Source: CAVTBX01 sp963733135
GTDB lineage: Bacteria; Actinomycetota; Thermoleophilia; Gaiellales; Gaiellaceae
DNA length: 64,000 bases
Reading direction: 5' to 3'
Assembly (NCBI GenBank): GCA_963733135.1
Contig: CAVTBX010000005.1
Location: 62,001 to 126,000, forward strand
Of this stretch, positions 1-15,288 are shown piece after piece. Position 1 is the stretch's first letter, and each line of letters starts with the position of its first letter. The notes beneath the pieces are model-generated. The model saw nothing but the letters and a program-made list of their open reading frames with translations. It did no database searches and was not told the origin of the DNA. A program made the position numbers and the translations under genes.

Positions 1-2
1 CC

Positions 3-476
3 CTCACCGGGCTCCAGAATCGGCGCTACTTCCACGACACCCTCGCCCGCGAGTGCGCGCGGGCCGGACGCTACGAACGCGAGCTCGCCCTCCTGGTACT
101 CGACGTGGACAACTTCAAGGCCATCAACGATCGGATCGGCCATCTGGCGGCCGACGCCGTGCTGGCGCAGCTCGCCGAGCGCGTTCGCTCCGTCGTCCGG
201 ACATCCGACATCGCCTGCCGCATCGGCGGCGACGAGTTCGCCGTCATCCTGCCGGAGTCGAACCTCGAGGACGCCGAGCAGCTCTACCGGCGTCTCCAGT
301 TCGCGATCGAGAACGCCGCGGCGGGGCCTGTCGAGCGGTTGCAGATCTCGGCTGGCGTCGCGAAGCTCGAGGGAGAGGCCGATCCTGTGGCGTTCTTCGA
401 ACAGGCCGACGAAGCGCTCTACCGAGCGAAGCAGAACGGGAAGAGCCGCGCAGAACCAGCCCAGAACGGCGTTTGA
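3..476 (+). CDS. Diguanylate cyclase (GGDEF) C-terminal part, 5' truncated
   Basis: The frame is open from the window edge (first full codon at base 3) and reads LTGLQNRRYF, the usual entry of a GGDEF domain. It continues with DVDNFKAIND and the intact active-site motif RIGGDEFAVILP. GGDEF enzymes make cyclic di-GMP from two GTP. The residues before GGDEF do not form an obvious RxxD inhibitory site. About 157 residues are visible and any sensory N-terminus lies outside the window. It is convergent with rpoC. A link to the pilus locus through c-di-GMP is only an inference. Confidence 0.9.
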   Translation, partial: LTGLQNRRYFHDTLARECARAGRYERELALLVLDVDNFKAINDRIGHLAADAVLAQLAERVRSVVRTSDIACRIGGDEFAVILPESNLEDAEQLYRRLQFAIENAAAGPVERLQISAGVAKLEGEADPVAFFEQADEALYRAKQNGKSRAEPAQNGV

Positions 477-655
477 GCACACGCCGATCTCTCCCCAGCA
501 GGGTGTGGATTCTGTGGAGAACGGACGCCGGCGGGCGAGGGGGCCGCCCGCGGCTTCGCAGCCGCCCGCGAAATGTAGAGAACCGGCGAACCGAGGTCTA
601 GACGCAGTCAGGCGTTTTTCTCGCAAAGAGCGCGGACATCGAGCTCACGACGGCC

Positions 656-682
656 GCGGTGCCGGGCCTCGCCCGGCACCGC
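656..682. terminator. Perfect 12-bp hairpin between convergent genes
   Basis: GCGGTGCCGGGC at 656-667 pairs perfectly with 671-682 around a 3-nt loop. It lies between the convergent GGDEF gene and rpoC. There is no immediate T-run on either strand, so it is a candidate bidirectional terminator or stability hairpin rather than a canonical intrinsic terminator. The rest of the 477-745 gap holds only this and the repeat at 700-740. Confidence 0.5.
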
Positions 683-699
683 TTAGGACCGATCCGGTC

Positions 700-740
700 G
701 CGAGTCGTCATGGCGCTCGCGGAGCGAGCGCCGGACTCGT
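700..740 (-). repeat. Palindromic element family C, copy 1 (downstream of rpoC)
   Basis: Outer arms CGAGTC (701-706) and GACTCG (734-739) enclose an inner 9-bp stem GGCGCTCGC/GCGAGCGCC (712-720/724-732). Read on the minus strand the order is arm, CGG, stem, 3-nt loop, stem, CCATGAC, arm. The same architecture with different paired bases recurs at 9296-9344 and 47161-47201. It lies just past the rpoC stop and could also act as its 3' hairpin. Confidence 0.7.
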
Positions 741-745
741 GACCG

Positions 746-5329
<4,584 letters not shown>

Positions 5330-5371
5330 AGCCTCTCCGTCCTCATGTCGTCGCGTCCCAAATGAAATCCT

Positions 5372-5441
5372 GTAGGGGCCGGACTTGTCCGGCCCGCGTC
5401 CTCGTCTCGTAGGTCACGGGCGGGATGAATCCCGCCCCTAC
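5372..5441. repeat. Palindromic element family A, two copies, tail to tail (rpoB-rpoC gap)
   Basis: Copy 1 (5372-5398, forward) is GTAG, then core GGGCCGGACTTGTCCGGCCC, then GCG. Copy 2 (5415-5441) is the reverse orientation with core GGGCGGGATGAATCCCGCCC followed by CTAC. The flanks are conserved while the self-complementary cores differ by paired changes. As transcribed RNA inside the rpoBC message each would form a strong hairpin. Confidence 0.85.
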
Positions 5442-5456
5442 GAGTCGCCGTGTTCC

Positions 5457-9110
<3,654 letters not shown>

Positions 9111-9295
9111 CAGAAGGGACCTCCCTCTAGGCAGTGTGAAACGACAAAGACGCGTGCGGAAACGGCAAGAGGCGGCGCGACCCGTAAAGGTAGCAAACGC
9201 AGACGCTCACCCGCAAGGGAGGTCGCGCGGGGATCCGCGTCTGAGCAATCACTGTAGCGCGCCCGGCCGGATTTGGCCAGTTCGCCGGCAGCTCA

Positions 9296-9344
9296 CCGGC
9301 GGAAATCCGACTCCGCTTCGCGGAGCCATGACGATTTCCGCCGG
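9296..9344 (+). repeat. Palindromic element family C, copy 2 (rplL-rpoB gap)
   Basis: Arms CCGGCGGAAATC (9296-9307) and GATTTCCGCCGG (9333-9344) are perfectly complementary. Between them are CGA, the inner stem CTCCGC-TTC-GCGGAG (9311-9325) and CCATGAC (9326-9332). The CGR and CCATGAC spacers match the copies at 700-740 and 47161-47201 although all the stems differ. It sits in the 453-bp rplL-rpoB gap; I see no convincing promoter there. Confidence 0.75.
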
Positions 9345-9397
9345 ATCCTGATCTCCGCGAGCGATTGGATCTCGTTTCGGACACGGTGTCCTCGGGA

Positions 9398-9424
9398 TAG
9401 GGGCGGGACAAGTCCCGCACCTAC
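9398..9424 (-). repeat. Palindromic element family A, degenerate copy
   Basis: TAGGGGCGGGACA at 9398-9410 runs into AGTCCCGCACCTAC. The core is the family palindrome with one mismatch in the outer stem. It lies in the rplL-rpoB gap, 54 bp from a second copy. Confidence 0.7.
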
Positions 9425-9477
9425 AGACGCCCTCATCGGCGGCGCCGCAAGACCCGGATCACGAAGGCCCTCGTAGG

Positions 9478-9504
9478 CGCGGGCGGGACAAGTCCCGCCC
9501 CTAC
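9478..9504 (-). repeat. Palindromic element family A copy
   Basis: Reverse-orientation copy: CGC, then core GGGCGGGACAAGTCCCGCCC, then CTAC. The core pairs perfectly. It immediately precedes the strong hairpin at 9511-9540. Confidence 0.85.
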
Positions 9505-9510
9505 AGGTGC

Positions 9511-9540
9511 GCTGGGGCCCGCCGGTTGGCGGGCCCCAGC
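9511..9540 (-). terminator. 13-bp hairpin after rplL (terminator or attenuator)
   Basis: GCTGGGGCCCGCC (9511-9523) pairs perfectly with 9528-9540 around a GGTT loop, 24 nt past the rplL stop. There is no T-run after it on the minus strand. An attenuator between rplL and rpoB is established in E. coli, where it lowers polymerase relative to L7/L12 output. A similar role here is inferred from position. Confidence 0.6.
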
Positions 9541-9563
9541 GTGAGGTCAAGTAGCGCGTCGCG

Positions 9564-9959
9564 CTATTTGACCTCGACCGAGCCGCCGGCTTCCTCGAGC
9601 TGGCCCTTGATGGAGTCCGCCTCTTCGCGGGCGACGCCTTCCTTGACCGCGTTCGGCGCGCCGTCGACGAGATCCTTGGCCTCCTTCAGGCCGAGGCCCG
9701 TGACGGCGCGGACGACCTTGATCACCTGGATCTTCTTGTCGCCGGCCGCCGTCAGGACGACATCGAACTCGGTCTTCTCCTCGGCGCCCGCGCCGTCACC
9801 GGCAGCGCCGCCGGTTGCGGCGCCCGGCGCCGCAACCGCGACGGGAGCGGCGGCCGTTACGCCCCACTCCTCCTCGATCTTGTTCTTCAGCTCCACGAGG
9901 TCGAGCACGGTCATCTTCCCGAGCTCGTCGAACACCTTGTCGACCGCGCTTGCAGCCAT
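9564..9959 (-). CDS. rplL: 50S ribosomal protein L7/L12
   Basis: 131 residues with the N-terminal dimerisation segment (MTVLDLVELKNKIEE), an Ala/Gly-rich hinge (about 40-60) and the conserved C-terminal domain (GLGLKEAKDLVDGAP) that recruits translation GTPases. The ATG overlaps the rplJ TAA by one base, so the two are translationally coupled. It is followed by a strong hairpin. Confidence 0.98.
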   Translation of the reverse strand: MAASAVDKVFDELGKMTVLDLVELKNKIEEEWGVTAAAPVAVAAPGAATGGAAGDGAGAEEKTEFDVVLTAAGDKKIQVIKVVRAVTGLGLKEAKDLVDGAPNAVKEGVAREEADSIKGQLEEAGGSVEVK

Positions 9960-10642
9960 TACTCCTCCTCTTTCTGTATCTCTTCGGGTTCGTCGGAGGC
10001 CGGCTGGGCCTCCGCTCGCTCTGGTTCTGGTTCCTCCGCCTCCGCTGGCGGGGCAAGTCCCGCCCCTACATCGGGTTCGGACGATTCCACCGGCTCGGAT
10101 GCGGCGTCAGACGTGTCGCCCTGCTCGCGAAGCTGGTCGACGCGGGCGTCGATCAGCCCGACCAGGTTCTGGAGCGGGGCGTTCACGAGGCTCGCGATCG
10201 CGTTCAGCGGCGCGATGATCGCCCCGAGCACCTCGCCGCGAAGCGCCTCGACCGGCGGGAGGGATGCGAGGTCCCGAACCTGCTCGGCCGACATCGGCTT
10301 ACCCTGGAGAATGCCGCCACGCAGCTCGAGCACCTTTGTGCGGCGGGCAGTCTCGCTCAGGGTCTTGGCCACGGCCACCATGTCGCCCTCGTTCACGAAC
10401 GCGATCGCAGTCGGGCCGTCCAGGAGCTCGTTCAGCTCCGGCATCCCGGCCTCGTCGGCGGCTCGCTTCGTCAGTGTGTTCTTCACGACCGAGAAGCGAG
10501 CGCCGTGCGAGATGAGCTCGGTTCGCACCCCGTCGATCTCGGTCACGCTCAGTCCGCGATAGTCCGCGACGATGAGCGTGTCGGTCGACTTCAGCCGCTC
10601 GACAAGCTCTGCGACTACCTGCTGTTTTTGATCCTTCCTCAC
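9959..10642 (-). CDS. rplJ: 50S ribosomal protein L10
   Basis: L10 anchors the L7/L12 stalk on 23S rRNA. The start is the GTG at 10642, ten bases after the first base of an AGGAGGTGCA ribosome site; the open frame continues upstream but reads antisense-like sequence. The first 175 residues are a normal L10 (VVAELVERLKSTDTLIVADY at the N-terminus). At 227 residues it is about 50 longer than usual. The extra C-terminal tail is Glu/Ala/Pro-rich and includes a stretch encoded by a family A palindromic repeat (residues about 192-200, reading VGAGLAPP). Confidence 0.97.
   Translation of the reverse strand: MRKDQKQQVVAELVERLKSTDTLIVADYRGLSVTEIDGVRTELISHGARFSVVKNTLTKRAADEAGMPELNELLDGPTAIAFVNEGDMVAVAKTLSETARRTKVLELRGGILQGKPMSAEQVRDLASLPPVEALRGEVLGAIIAPLNAIASLVNAPLQNLVGLIDARVDQLREQGDTSDAASEPVESSEPDVGAGLAPPAEAEEPEPERAEAQPASDEPEEIQKEEE
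10044..10069 (-). repeat. Palindromic element family A inside the rplJ coding frame
   Basis: TGGCGGGGCAAGTCCCGCCC followed by CTAC matches the reverse-orientation family A element with one change in the left arm. It lies wholly within rplJ and is read in frame as VGAGLAPP in the L10 tail. Translations of the intergenic copies give closely similar peptides (GAGLVPP), which confirms common origin. Confidence 0.8.
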
Positions 10643-10797
10643 TGCACCTCCTGAAACGAATCGGCCCGCCGAGAGGCGGGCACGAAGAGGAGGCGTTGCG
10701 CGTTCCTTTTCGGCCGCCTCGGCCGGGCTTCCGCGCATGACGCGCTGCCGGCTGTCTCTGGCGGATCGCGGGCGAGGCATGCCTCGCCGCTGCGAGA
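10643..10797 (-). promoter_or_regulatory. rplJ leader with hairpin and repeat remnant
   Basis: 155-bp gap between rplA and rplJ. A perfect hairpin GCCCGCC-GAGA-GGCGGGC (10664-10681) sits just upstream of the rplJ ribosome site. In many bacteria L10(L12)4 binds this leader to repress translation; that role is inferred from position only. Near rplA a degenerate family A element (10767-10793, inner palindrome GGCGAGGCATGCCTCGCC) is present and may serve as the rplA 3' hairpin. Confidence 0.5.
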
Positions 10798-11535
10798 TTA
10801 TGCCGCTTCCGTCGCGGCCTCCTCGTTCAGCTCTTCCACGATGTTGCGGGTCCGGCTCGGGTCGATCTTGATGCCCGGGCCCATCGAGCTTGTCAGCGTG
10901 ACCGAGCGGATGTAGCGGCCCTTTGCGGCTGAGGGCCTGGCACGGACGATCTCCTCGACGATCGTCGCGTAGTTCTCGAGCAAGTCGCGCTCGGAGAAGC
11001 TCTTTTTCCCGATCGCGAGATGGACGTTCGCGCCGCGGTCGGTTCGGTACTCGAGCTTTCCGGCCTTCGAGTCCTTGACGGCCTTGGCCACGTCGAACGT
11101 CACGGTGCCGGCTTTCGGGTTGGGCATCTTCCCGCGCGGCCCGAGGATCCGGCCGAGCTTGCCGACCGTCCCCATCATGTCCGGCGTCGCGATCGCGACG
11201 TCGAAGTCGTCGAAGCCGCCCTCGATCTGCGCCCCGAGGTCGCCCGAGCCGACGACGTCCGCGCCGGCGTCCTGCGCCTCCTTGGCCTTTTCTCCCTCGG
11301 CAAAGACCGCGATCCGAACCTCCTTGCCCGTTCCGTGCGGGAGCATGAGCGTGCCGCGGAGCTGCTGGTCGGCATGGCGGACGTTCAGGCCCGTGTTGAA
11401 GTGCACCTCGACCGTCTCGTCGAACTTCGTGTCCTGCGCGCCCTTCAGAAGCTTGATCGCATCGAGGGGCGAGTAGAGCGTCTCGCGGTCGAAGGCCGCG
11501 CGGGCATTCCGGTAACGCTTGCCGTGGCTCGGCAT
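10798..11535 (-). CDS. rplA: 50S ribosomal protein L1
   Basis: 245 residues, normal L1 length. Conserved stretches include TPDMMGTVGKLGRILGPRGK and NPKAGTVTFDV in domain II and the C-terminal SMGPGIKID. ATG start with GGAGGTG seven nt upstream. It is separated from rplK by 166 bp that hold a large inverted repeat, unusual for this normally tight gene pair. L1 normally autoregulates the rplKA message. Confidence 0.98.
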   Translation of the reverse strand: MPSHGKRYRNARAAFDRETLYSPLDAIKLLKGAQDTKFDETVEVHFNTGLNVRHADQQLRGTLMLPHGTGKEVRIAVFAEGEKAKEAQDAGADVVGSGDLGAQIEGGFDDFDVAIATPDMMGTVGKLGRILGPRGKMPNPKAGTVTFDVAKAVKDSKAGKLEYRTDRGANVHLAIGKKSFSERDLLENYATIVEEIVRARPSAAKGRYIRSVTLTSSMGPGIKIDPSRTRNIVEELNEEAATEAA

Positions 11536-11556
11536 TAGAGGTCACCTCCGCAGCAG

Positions 11557-11680
11557 CTCATGCTCTTCGGCGCCGAAAAGCGAGCAATGCAAGGACGCAG
11601 GGAGTGTGCGTAGCCGGAGGCTACGGGCGCGACTGAGGACGCCGCAGGGCGACGCTTTGCAGGCGATCGAAGAGCATGAG
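11557..11680. repeat. Large imperfect inverted repeat between rplK and rplA
   Basis: CTCATGCTCTTCG (11557-11569) is the exact complement of CGAAGAGCATGAG (11668-11680). Internal segments (GCAATGCAAGGACGC against GCGACGCTTTGCAGGC) pair imperfectly and the centre holds CGTAGCC-GGA-GGCTACG. It could be a compact mobile palindrome or a structured RNA in the rplKA message. I see no second copy in the window. Confidence 0.6.
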
Positions 11681-11701
11681 ATGTGAGGAAGGGGGCCGTC
11701 A

Positions 11702-12127
11702 TTAACGATCCACCTCGACGCCCATCGAGCGCGCCGTGCCGGCGACGACGAGCATCGCCTGGTCGACGTCGCGCGCGTTCAGGTCCGGCAGCTTCGTCTC
11801 GGCGATCTGGCGGAGTTGAGCCTGGGAGAGCCGCCCGACCTTCTCGCGGTTCGGCTCGGCCGAACCCTTCTCGAGATTCAACGCCTCCTTGATGAGGACG
11901 GCAGCGGGCGGCGTCTTCGTGATGAACGTGAACGACCGGTCCTCGAAGACCGTGATCTCGACGGGCGTGATCCGTCCGCCGGCCTGCGCGGTCTCGGCGT
12001 TGAACGCCTTGCAGAACTCCATGATGTTGACCCCGTGCTGGCCCAGCGCAGGGCCGACCGGCGGCGCCGGGTTGGCCTGCCCGCCGGGGATCTGGAGCTT
12101 GATGAGTGTGAGGACTTTCTTCGCCAT
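11702..12127 (-). CDS. rplK: 50S ribosomal protein L11
   Basis: 141 residues, the standard length. N-terminal KLQIPGGQANPAPPVGPALG is the conserved L11 signature and the C-terminal rRNA-binding domain ends TARSMGVEVDR. L11 forms the GTPase-associated centre with 23S rRNA. ATG start with a modest purine-rich site; the upstream gap to nusG is largely made of two palindromic repeats. Confidence 0.98.
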   Translation of the reverse strand: MAKKVLTLIKLQIPGGQANPAPPVGPALGQHGVNIMEFCKAFNAETAQAGGRITPVEITVFEDRSFTFITKTPPAAVLIKEALNLEKGSAEPNREKVGRLSQAQLRQIAETKLPDLNARDVDQAMLVVAGTARSMGVEVDR

Positions 12128-12144
12128 TCGAGTCTTCCGTTCTC

Positions 12145-12204
12145 CGCGGGCGAGACATGCCTCGCCCCTACGACATGGTAGGGGCGACGCATGCGTCGCC
12201 CGCG
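12145..12204. repeat. Palindromic element family A, two copies, head to head (nusG-rplK gap)
   Basis: 12145-12171 is a reverse copy (core GGGCGAGACATGCCTCGCCC, one mismatch). 12178-12204 is a forward copy (core GGGCGACGCATGCGTCGCCC, perfect). They are separated by six bases and end five bases from the nusG stop. Together they fill most of the 82-bp gap. Confidence 0.85.
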
Positions 12205-12209
12205 TGGGT

Positions 12210-12737
12210 CTAATCGAGTTTCTTCACCTGGTCGAACGCCAGCTCCACGGGCACCTGGCGCTCGAAGATGTTCACCTGCACCTTGAGCTTTTGCTGGTCC
12301 GCGTTCACGTCGACGATCTCGCCGTCGAAGTCGGACAGCGGGCCTGAGGTTACCTTCACGGACTCGCCGAGCTCGAACTGCGCGATCGCGCGCGGGCGGT
12401 CGGCGGTCGCGCCCGTCTGAAGAATCCGGTCGACCTCGAGCTGCGAGAGCGGCACCGGCTTGGTGCCCGAGCCGACGAACCCGGTGACGCCGGGCGTGTT
12501 CTTCACGACCGTCCACGCCTCGTCCGTCATGTCCATGTTCACGAGCACGTACCCGGGGAGCACGCGCTGCTCGATCTGGACGCGCTGGCCGTCCTTCGTC
12601 TCGATCCGCTGCTCGGTCGGCACCACGACGCGACGAAAGCGCAGCTGCTGCTTCATCGAATCGATGCGGTGCTCGAGATTGGTCTTGACCTTGTTCTCGT
12701 GCCCCGAATAGGTGTTGATGACGTACCAGCGAAACAT
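12210..12737 (-). CDS. nusG: Transcription elongation/antitermination factor NusG
   Basis: 175 residues: an NGN domain (FRWYVINTYSGHENKVKTNL ... VLPGYVLVNMDM) followed by a KOW motif (GESVKVTSGPLSDFDGEIVDV). NusG binds the polymerase clamp and couples to ribosome or Rho. It lacks the long acidic N-terminal extension seen in many actinobacterial NusG proteins. It sits between secE and rplK as expected. Confidence 0.98.
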   Translation of the reverse strand: MFRWYVINTYSGHENKVKTNLEHRIDSMKQQLRFRRVVVPTEQRIETKDGQRVQIEQRVLPGYVLVNMDMTDEAWTVVKNTPGVTGFVGSGTKPVPLSQLEVDRILQTGATADRPRAIAQFELGESVKVTSGPLSDFDGEIVDVNADQQKLKVQVNIFERQVPVELAFDQVKKLD

Positions 12738-12756
12738 TGCGTGTTCGAGCTTTCGG

Positions 12757-13104
12757 CTAGATGTTCAGGAGGACGTCACGGACGAGCCGAGAGAGTGCCG
12801 CGTCCGCCCCCCAGAGGAACACGCCCACCACCGCCACCGCGACGATCACGGCGACGGTAGCGGAGATCAGCTGGCGCTGGCCGGGCCAGTCCACCTTCTT
12901 GAGCTCCGCCCAGGACTCCTGGGTGAACCCGATGAAGCCCCCGCGGCCGTGCTCGACCCGAATCGTATCCGGGGCCGGGCCGGCGGTCGCCTCGACAGGG
13001 TGCGCGTCGACGGCGCGGCGCTCCTCGCGCGTGCGGGACTTGACGGCGGGCGCCTGGTAGTCGGCGCTGCGCCGACCGCGCCTGGTTCGCGGGCTGCGGG
13101 CCAT
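12757..13104 (-). CDS. secE: Preprotein translocase subunit SecE
   Basis: 115 residues: a charged cytoplasmic N-terminus, the conserved amphipathic segment (FTQESWAELKKVDWPGQRQL) and one membrane span (about residues 80-103). SecE clamps SecY in the Sec channel. ATG start, 7 bp after rpmG, so the two are probably co-transcribed with nusG. Confidence 0.97.
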   Translation of the reverse strand: MARSPRTRRGRRSADYQAPAVKSRTREERRAVDAHPVEATAGPAPDTIRVEHGRGGFIGFTQESWAELKKVDWPGQRQLISATVAVIVAVAVVGVFLWGADAALSRLVRDVLLNI

Positions 13105-13111
13105 TAGGGCA

Positions 13112-13273
13112 CTACCTCGTCTCCCGGTGCAGCGTGTGACTCCCGCACCAGCGGCAGTACTTACGAGTCTCGAACCGGTCCGGCGTGTTCCGCTTGGACT
13201 TGTTCGTCTGATAGTTCCGTCGCTTGCAGTCGGTGCAGGCGAGCGTGATTGCGACTCGGACTCCGGTTGCCAA
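13112..13273 (-). CDS. rpmG: 50S ribosomal protein L33, zinc-binding form
   Basis: A 53-residue frame from a TTG at 13273 (MATGVRVAITLACTDCKRRN) to TAG at 13112. It carries two CxxC pairs, CTDC and CRWC, marking the zinc-containing C+ form of L33, plus the family motifs NYQTNKSK and NTPDRFETRKYC. The usual position just upstream of secE supports the call. The ribosome site is a weak purine run (GAAGAGAGAG). Confidence 0.95.
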   Translation of the reverse strand: MATGVRVAITLACTDCKRRNYQTNKSKRNTPDRFETRKYCRWCGSHTLHRETR

Positions 13274-13310
13274 CTCTCTCTCTTCTCTCTGGCTTCTGTG
13301 GGCGAGGAGG

Positions 13311-13384
13311 TAGCGGCGGGAGGACTCGAACCTCCGACACGCGGATTATGATTCCGCTGCTCTAACCAGCTGAGCTACGCCGCC
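13311..13384 (-). tRNA. tRNA-Met (CAU), probably elongator
   Basis: A 74-nt cloverleaf: acceptor GGCGGCG, D arm AGCTCAGCTGGTTAGAGC, anticodon stem GCGGA/TCCGC with loop ATCATAA (anticodon CAT), T arm GGAGGTTCGAGTCCTCC. The acceptor closes with a G1-U72 wobble and the CCA is not encoded. CAU could also be the lysidine-modified tRNA-Ile2; overall likeness and position before rpmG-secE favour Met. Confidence 0.9.
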
Positions 13385-13409
13385 GCGCGCGCCTGAGTGT
13401 AGCGGTTTT

Positions 13410-13493
13410 GGAGGCCGCGGAAGCGGCCGGGCGAATTGCGCCGCCTTCCGCGCGATTCGCATGGAGGAAGCGCGAAAGCGCTTCCGTTCACAC
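13410..13493 (+). repeat. Palindromic element family B, copy 1
   Basis: The sequence carries GGAGGCCGCGG, then GCGGCCGGGCGAAT, then a stem with GCGCGATTCG, then ATGGAGG, then the hairpin GGAAGCGC-GAAA-GCGCTTCC, then GTTCACAC. It matches 43140-43223 (opposite strand) nearly base for base, except that the second hairpin there is GGAACGGC-GAA-GCCGTTCC, a compensated change. It lies between the tRNA-Met gene and the 3' end of the next gene. Confidence 0.8.
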
Positions 13494-13505
13494 CGGCTGA
13501 GAGCG

Positions 13506-14876
13506 TCACGAAACGAGCTCCACGCCCTCCGCGGGCAGATCTTGAACGCCCCCGTCTGCGACATGGATCACGTTGTCGAGCCCGCTCCGCCGGAGTAGTG
13601 AGGCGGCGATCGAGCTCCTGTTCCCGACCGAGCAGGCGACTGCGACCTCCCGGCCGTTCCTGAGCTCGCGCGGAACTCGCTCGACGAGGTCGTGATAGGG
13701 GACGTGCAGCGAGCCGGCGACATGACCCTCCTCCCACTCGTCGTCGTCGCGCACGTCGAGTAGCAGCACGTCGTCGCGCCGAAGCCGCTCTGCAAGGCCT
13801 CGGACATCGAGGGCCGAGGTGGACTCGACCGGCAGCCCGCCGTCGCGCCACGCCGGCGTGCCGCCGGCCAGGTGCCCGGCCAGATTTCTGAAGCCCACCG
13901 CCTCGAGCCGCCGGCCAAGACGCCGGGCGTCCTCGTCCGAGCCGGCGGTCACGACCACCTCGGCTTCTGGATCGACGACCCAGGCGGCGCGCGTCCCGAC
14001 GGCCGCACGCGTCATCGTGACGTTGATGGAGCCGGGCACGTGGTCGGCGTCGTAGTCTCGCGGCGCACGTCCGTCTATCAACGTCGCACCGGCCTCGAGA
14101 CGCTCCTGGACGCGAGCCGGCGCAAGCGCTCCGAGCTCCTGCTGCTCGGTCAGGAGCGGGCCGCGATTCAACTCCACGATCCGCTTGAAGTTAGGGGGTT
14201 GTGGTGCGAGCGCGCTCGTAAGCTCCCGAACGAAGCGCTCCTCGTCGCCGAGCGCGACCAGGCGGTTGAAGCGGCGCTCGAACCCGATCGTCGAGCCCGG
14301 CTTCTCACTCATGCCGGCGCCACCGCAGAGCGAGCCGCCGATGTGACCCGGCCAGACCTCGGCGAAGTCCTCGAGCTCTAGTAGCCGTCGCACAGAGCGA
14401 TACAGGTCGTGCGCCCCCTCCTCGGGCTCGACCGCGAGGTCGGGTCGGGCGACGTCGCCCACGAAAAGCGAGTCCCCGGTGATCACGAGCCAGGGTGCGC
14501 CGCCCCGTGAGCCGTCCTCGATTGCAAACGCCAGGTGCTCGGGCCGATGGCCCGGCGTGGCGATCGCCGTGATCCGGGTCTTTCCGACCGCCACCGACGC
14601 CCCGTCCGTGAGCGGCTCGTGCTCGTACTCGACCTCGGCGTGCTCGGACACGTGAATAACCGCGCCGGTCGCCTTCGCCAGACGGCCGTGCCCGGAGACG
14701 TGATCCGCGTGGTTGTGGGTCTCGAGCACATGCTCGATGCGGAAGCCGTGCTCATCGGCGAGACCGAGGTACTCGTCGATGTCCCACTTGGGATCCACGA
14801 CTGCCGCCACTCCTCCGTCGGCAACGACGTAGGACGCGCAACCAAGGTCATCGTGCAGCACTTGCCGGAAGAACAT
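13506..14876 (-). CDS. MBL-fold hydrolase with two rhodanese domains (persulfide dioxygenase-like)
   Basis: 456 residues from the ATG at 14876 (MFFRQVLHDDLGC). The N-terminal half is a metallo-beta-lactamase fold with the metal motif THNHADH, a later GHRPEHL and the TGDSLFVGD segment. Two rhodanese-like domains follow: the first has no catalytic Cys in the expected loop, the second has AVACSVGNRS with a Cys in the active-site position. This architecture is that of ETHE1/CstB-like enzymes that oxidise persulfides, so a role in sulfide or thiol detoxification is likely. The frame is open upstream of 14876 but reads across the divergent regulator gene. Confidence 0.88.
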   Translation of the reverse strand: MFFRQVLHDDLGCASYVVADGGVAAVVDPKWDIDEYLGLADEHGFRIEHVLETHNHADHVSGHGRLAKATGAVIHVSEHAEVEYEHEPLTDGASVAVGKTRITAIATPGHRPEHLAFAIEDGSRGGAPWLVITGDSLFVGDVARPDLAVEPEEGAHDLYRSVRRLLELEDFAEVWPGHIGGSLCGGAGMSEKPGSTIGFERRFNRLVALGDEERFVRELTSALAPQPPNFKRIVELNRGPLLTEQQELGALAPARVQERLEAGATLIDGRAPRDYDADHVPGSINVTMTRAAVGTRAAWVVDPEAEVVVTAGSDEDARRLGRRLEAVGFRNLAGHLAGGTPAWRDGGLPVESTSALDVRGLAERLRRDDVLLLDVRDDDEWEEGHVAGSLHVPYHDLVERVPRELRNGREVAVACSVGNRSSIAASLLRRSGLDNVIHVADGGVQDLPAEGVELVS

Positions 14877-14910
14877 CGGCGGCCATGATAGTGTCGCCGC
14901 CGCATAGGAC

Positions 14911-15288
14911 ATGCCTAGGCAACTCCTAACAGCCAGTGAGGCCTCCCGCCGTCTCGGGATCAGCCTCGACACCCTGAGGCGCTGGGACAGGCAAGGCCGG
15001 ATTCGCACTGAGCGGGATACGGCGAATCGCCGCCTCGTCTCGGTCGGGGAGATCGAGCGTCTGCGCGGCGCGGAAGAAGCGCACGGTCTGTCGGCCCGTA
15101 ACCGCTTCCGCGGCGTCGTTCGGGAAGTGCGCACGGAAGGATTACTCGCCCAGGTCGTGATCGACACCACGGAGCCCACACGCGTGGTCTCGGTCATCAC
15201 GCAAGAAGCTGCCGAGCAACTCGGGCTCGAGCCGGGCATGCCCGCCACCGCGCTCGTCAAGGCGACCTCGGTGATGGTCGAGCGATGA
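14911..15288 (+). CDS. MerR-type HTH plus TOBE domain, molybdate-responsive regulator
   Basis: 125 residues. Residues 5-55 are a MerR/excisionase-like helix-turn-helix (TASEASRRLGISLDTLRRWD). Residues 60-125 are a TOBE/Mop domain (RNRFRGVVREVRTEGLLAQV ... GMPATALVKATSVMVER) of the kind that binds molybdate or tungstate. It overlaps modA by ATGA, so it is the first gene of the mod operon and a likely regulator of it. It is divergent from the MBL-rhodanese gene with only 34 bp between the start codons. Confidence 0.9.
   Translation: MPRQLLTASEASRRLGISLDTLRRWDRQGRIRTERDTANRRLVSVGEIERLRGAEEAHGLSARNRFRGVVREVRTEGLLAQVVIDTTEPTRVVSVITQEAAEQLGLEPGMPATALVKATSVMVER

Noticed and set aside
11536..11701. 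L1-binding site in the rplK-rplA gap
   Set aside because: The element does not resemble the 23S-like L1 target, and such sites lie upstream of rplK.
13311..13384. tRNA-Ile2 (lysidine-modified CAU) instead of tRNA-Met
   Set aside because: Cannot be excluded from sequence alone, but the overall body resembles elongator tRNA-Met.
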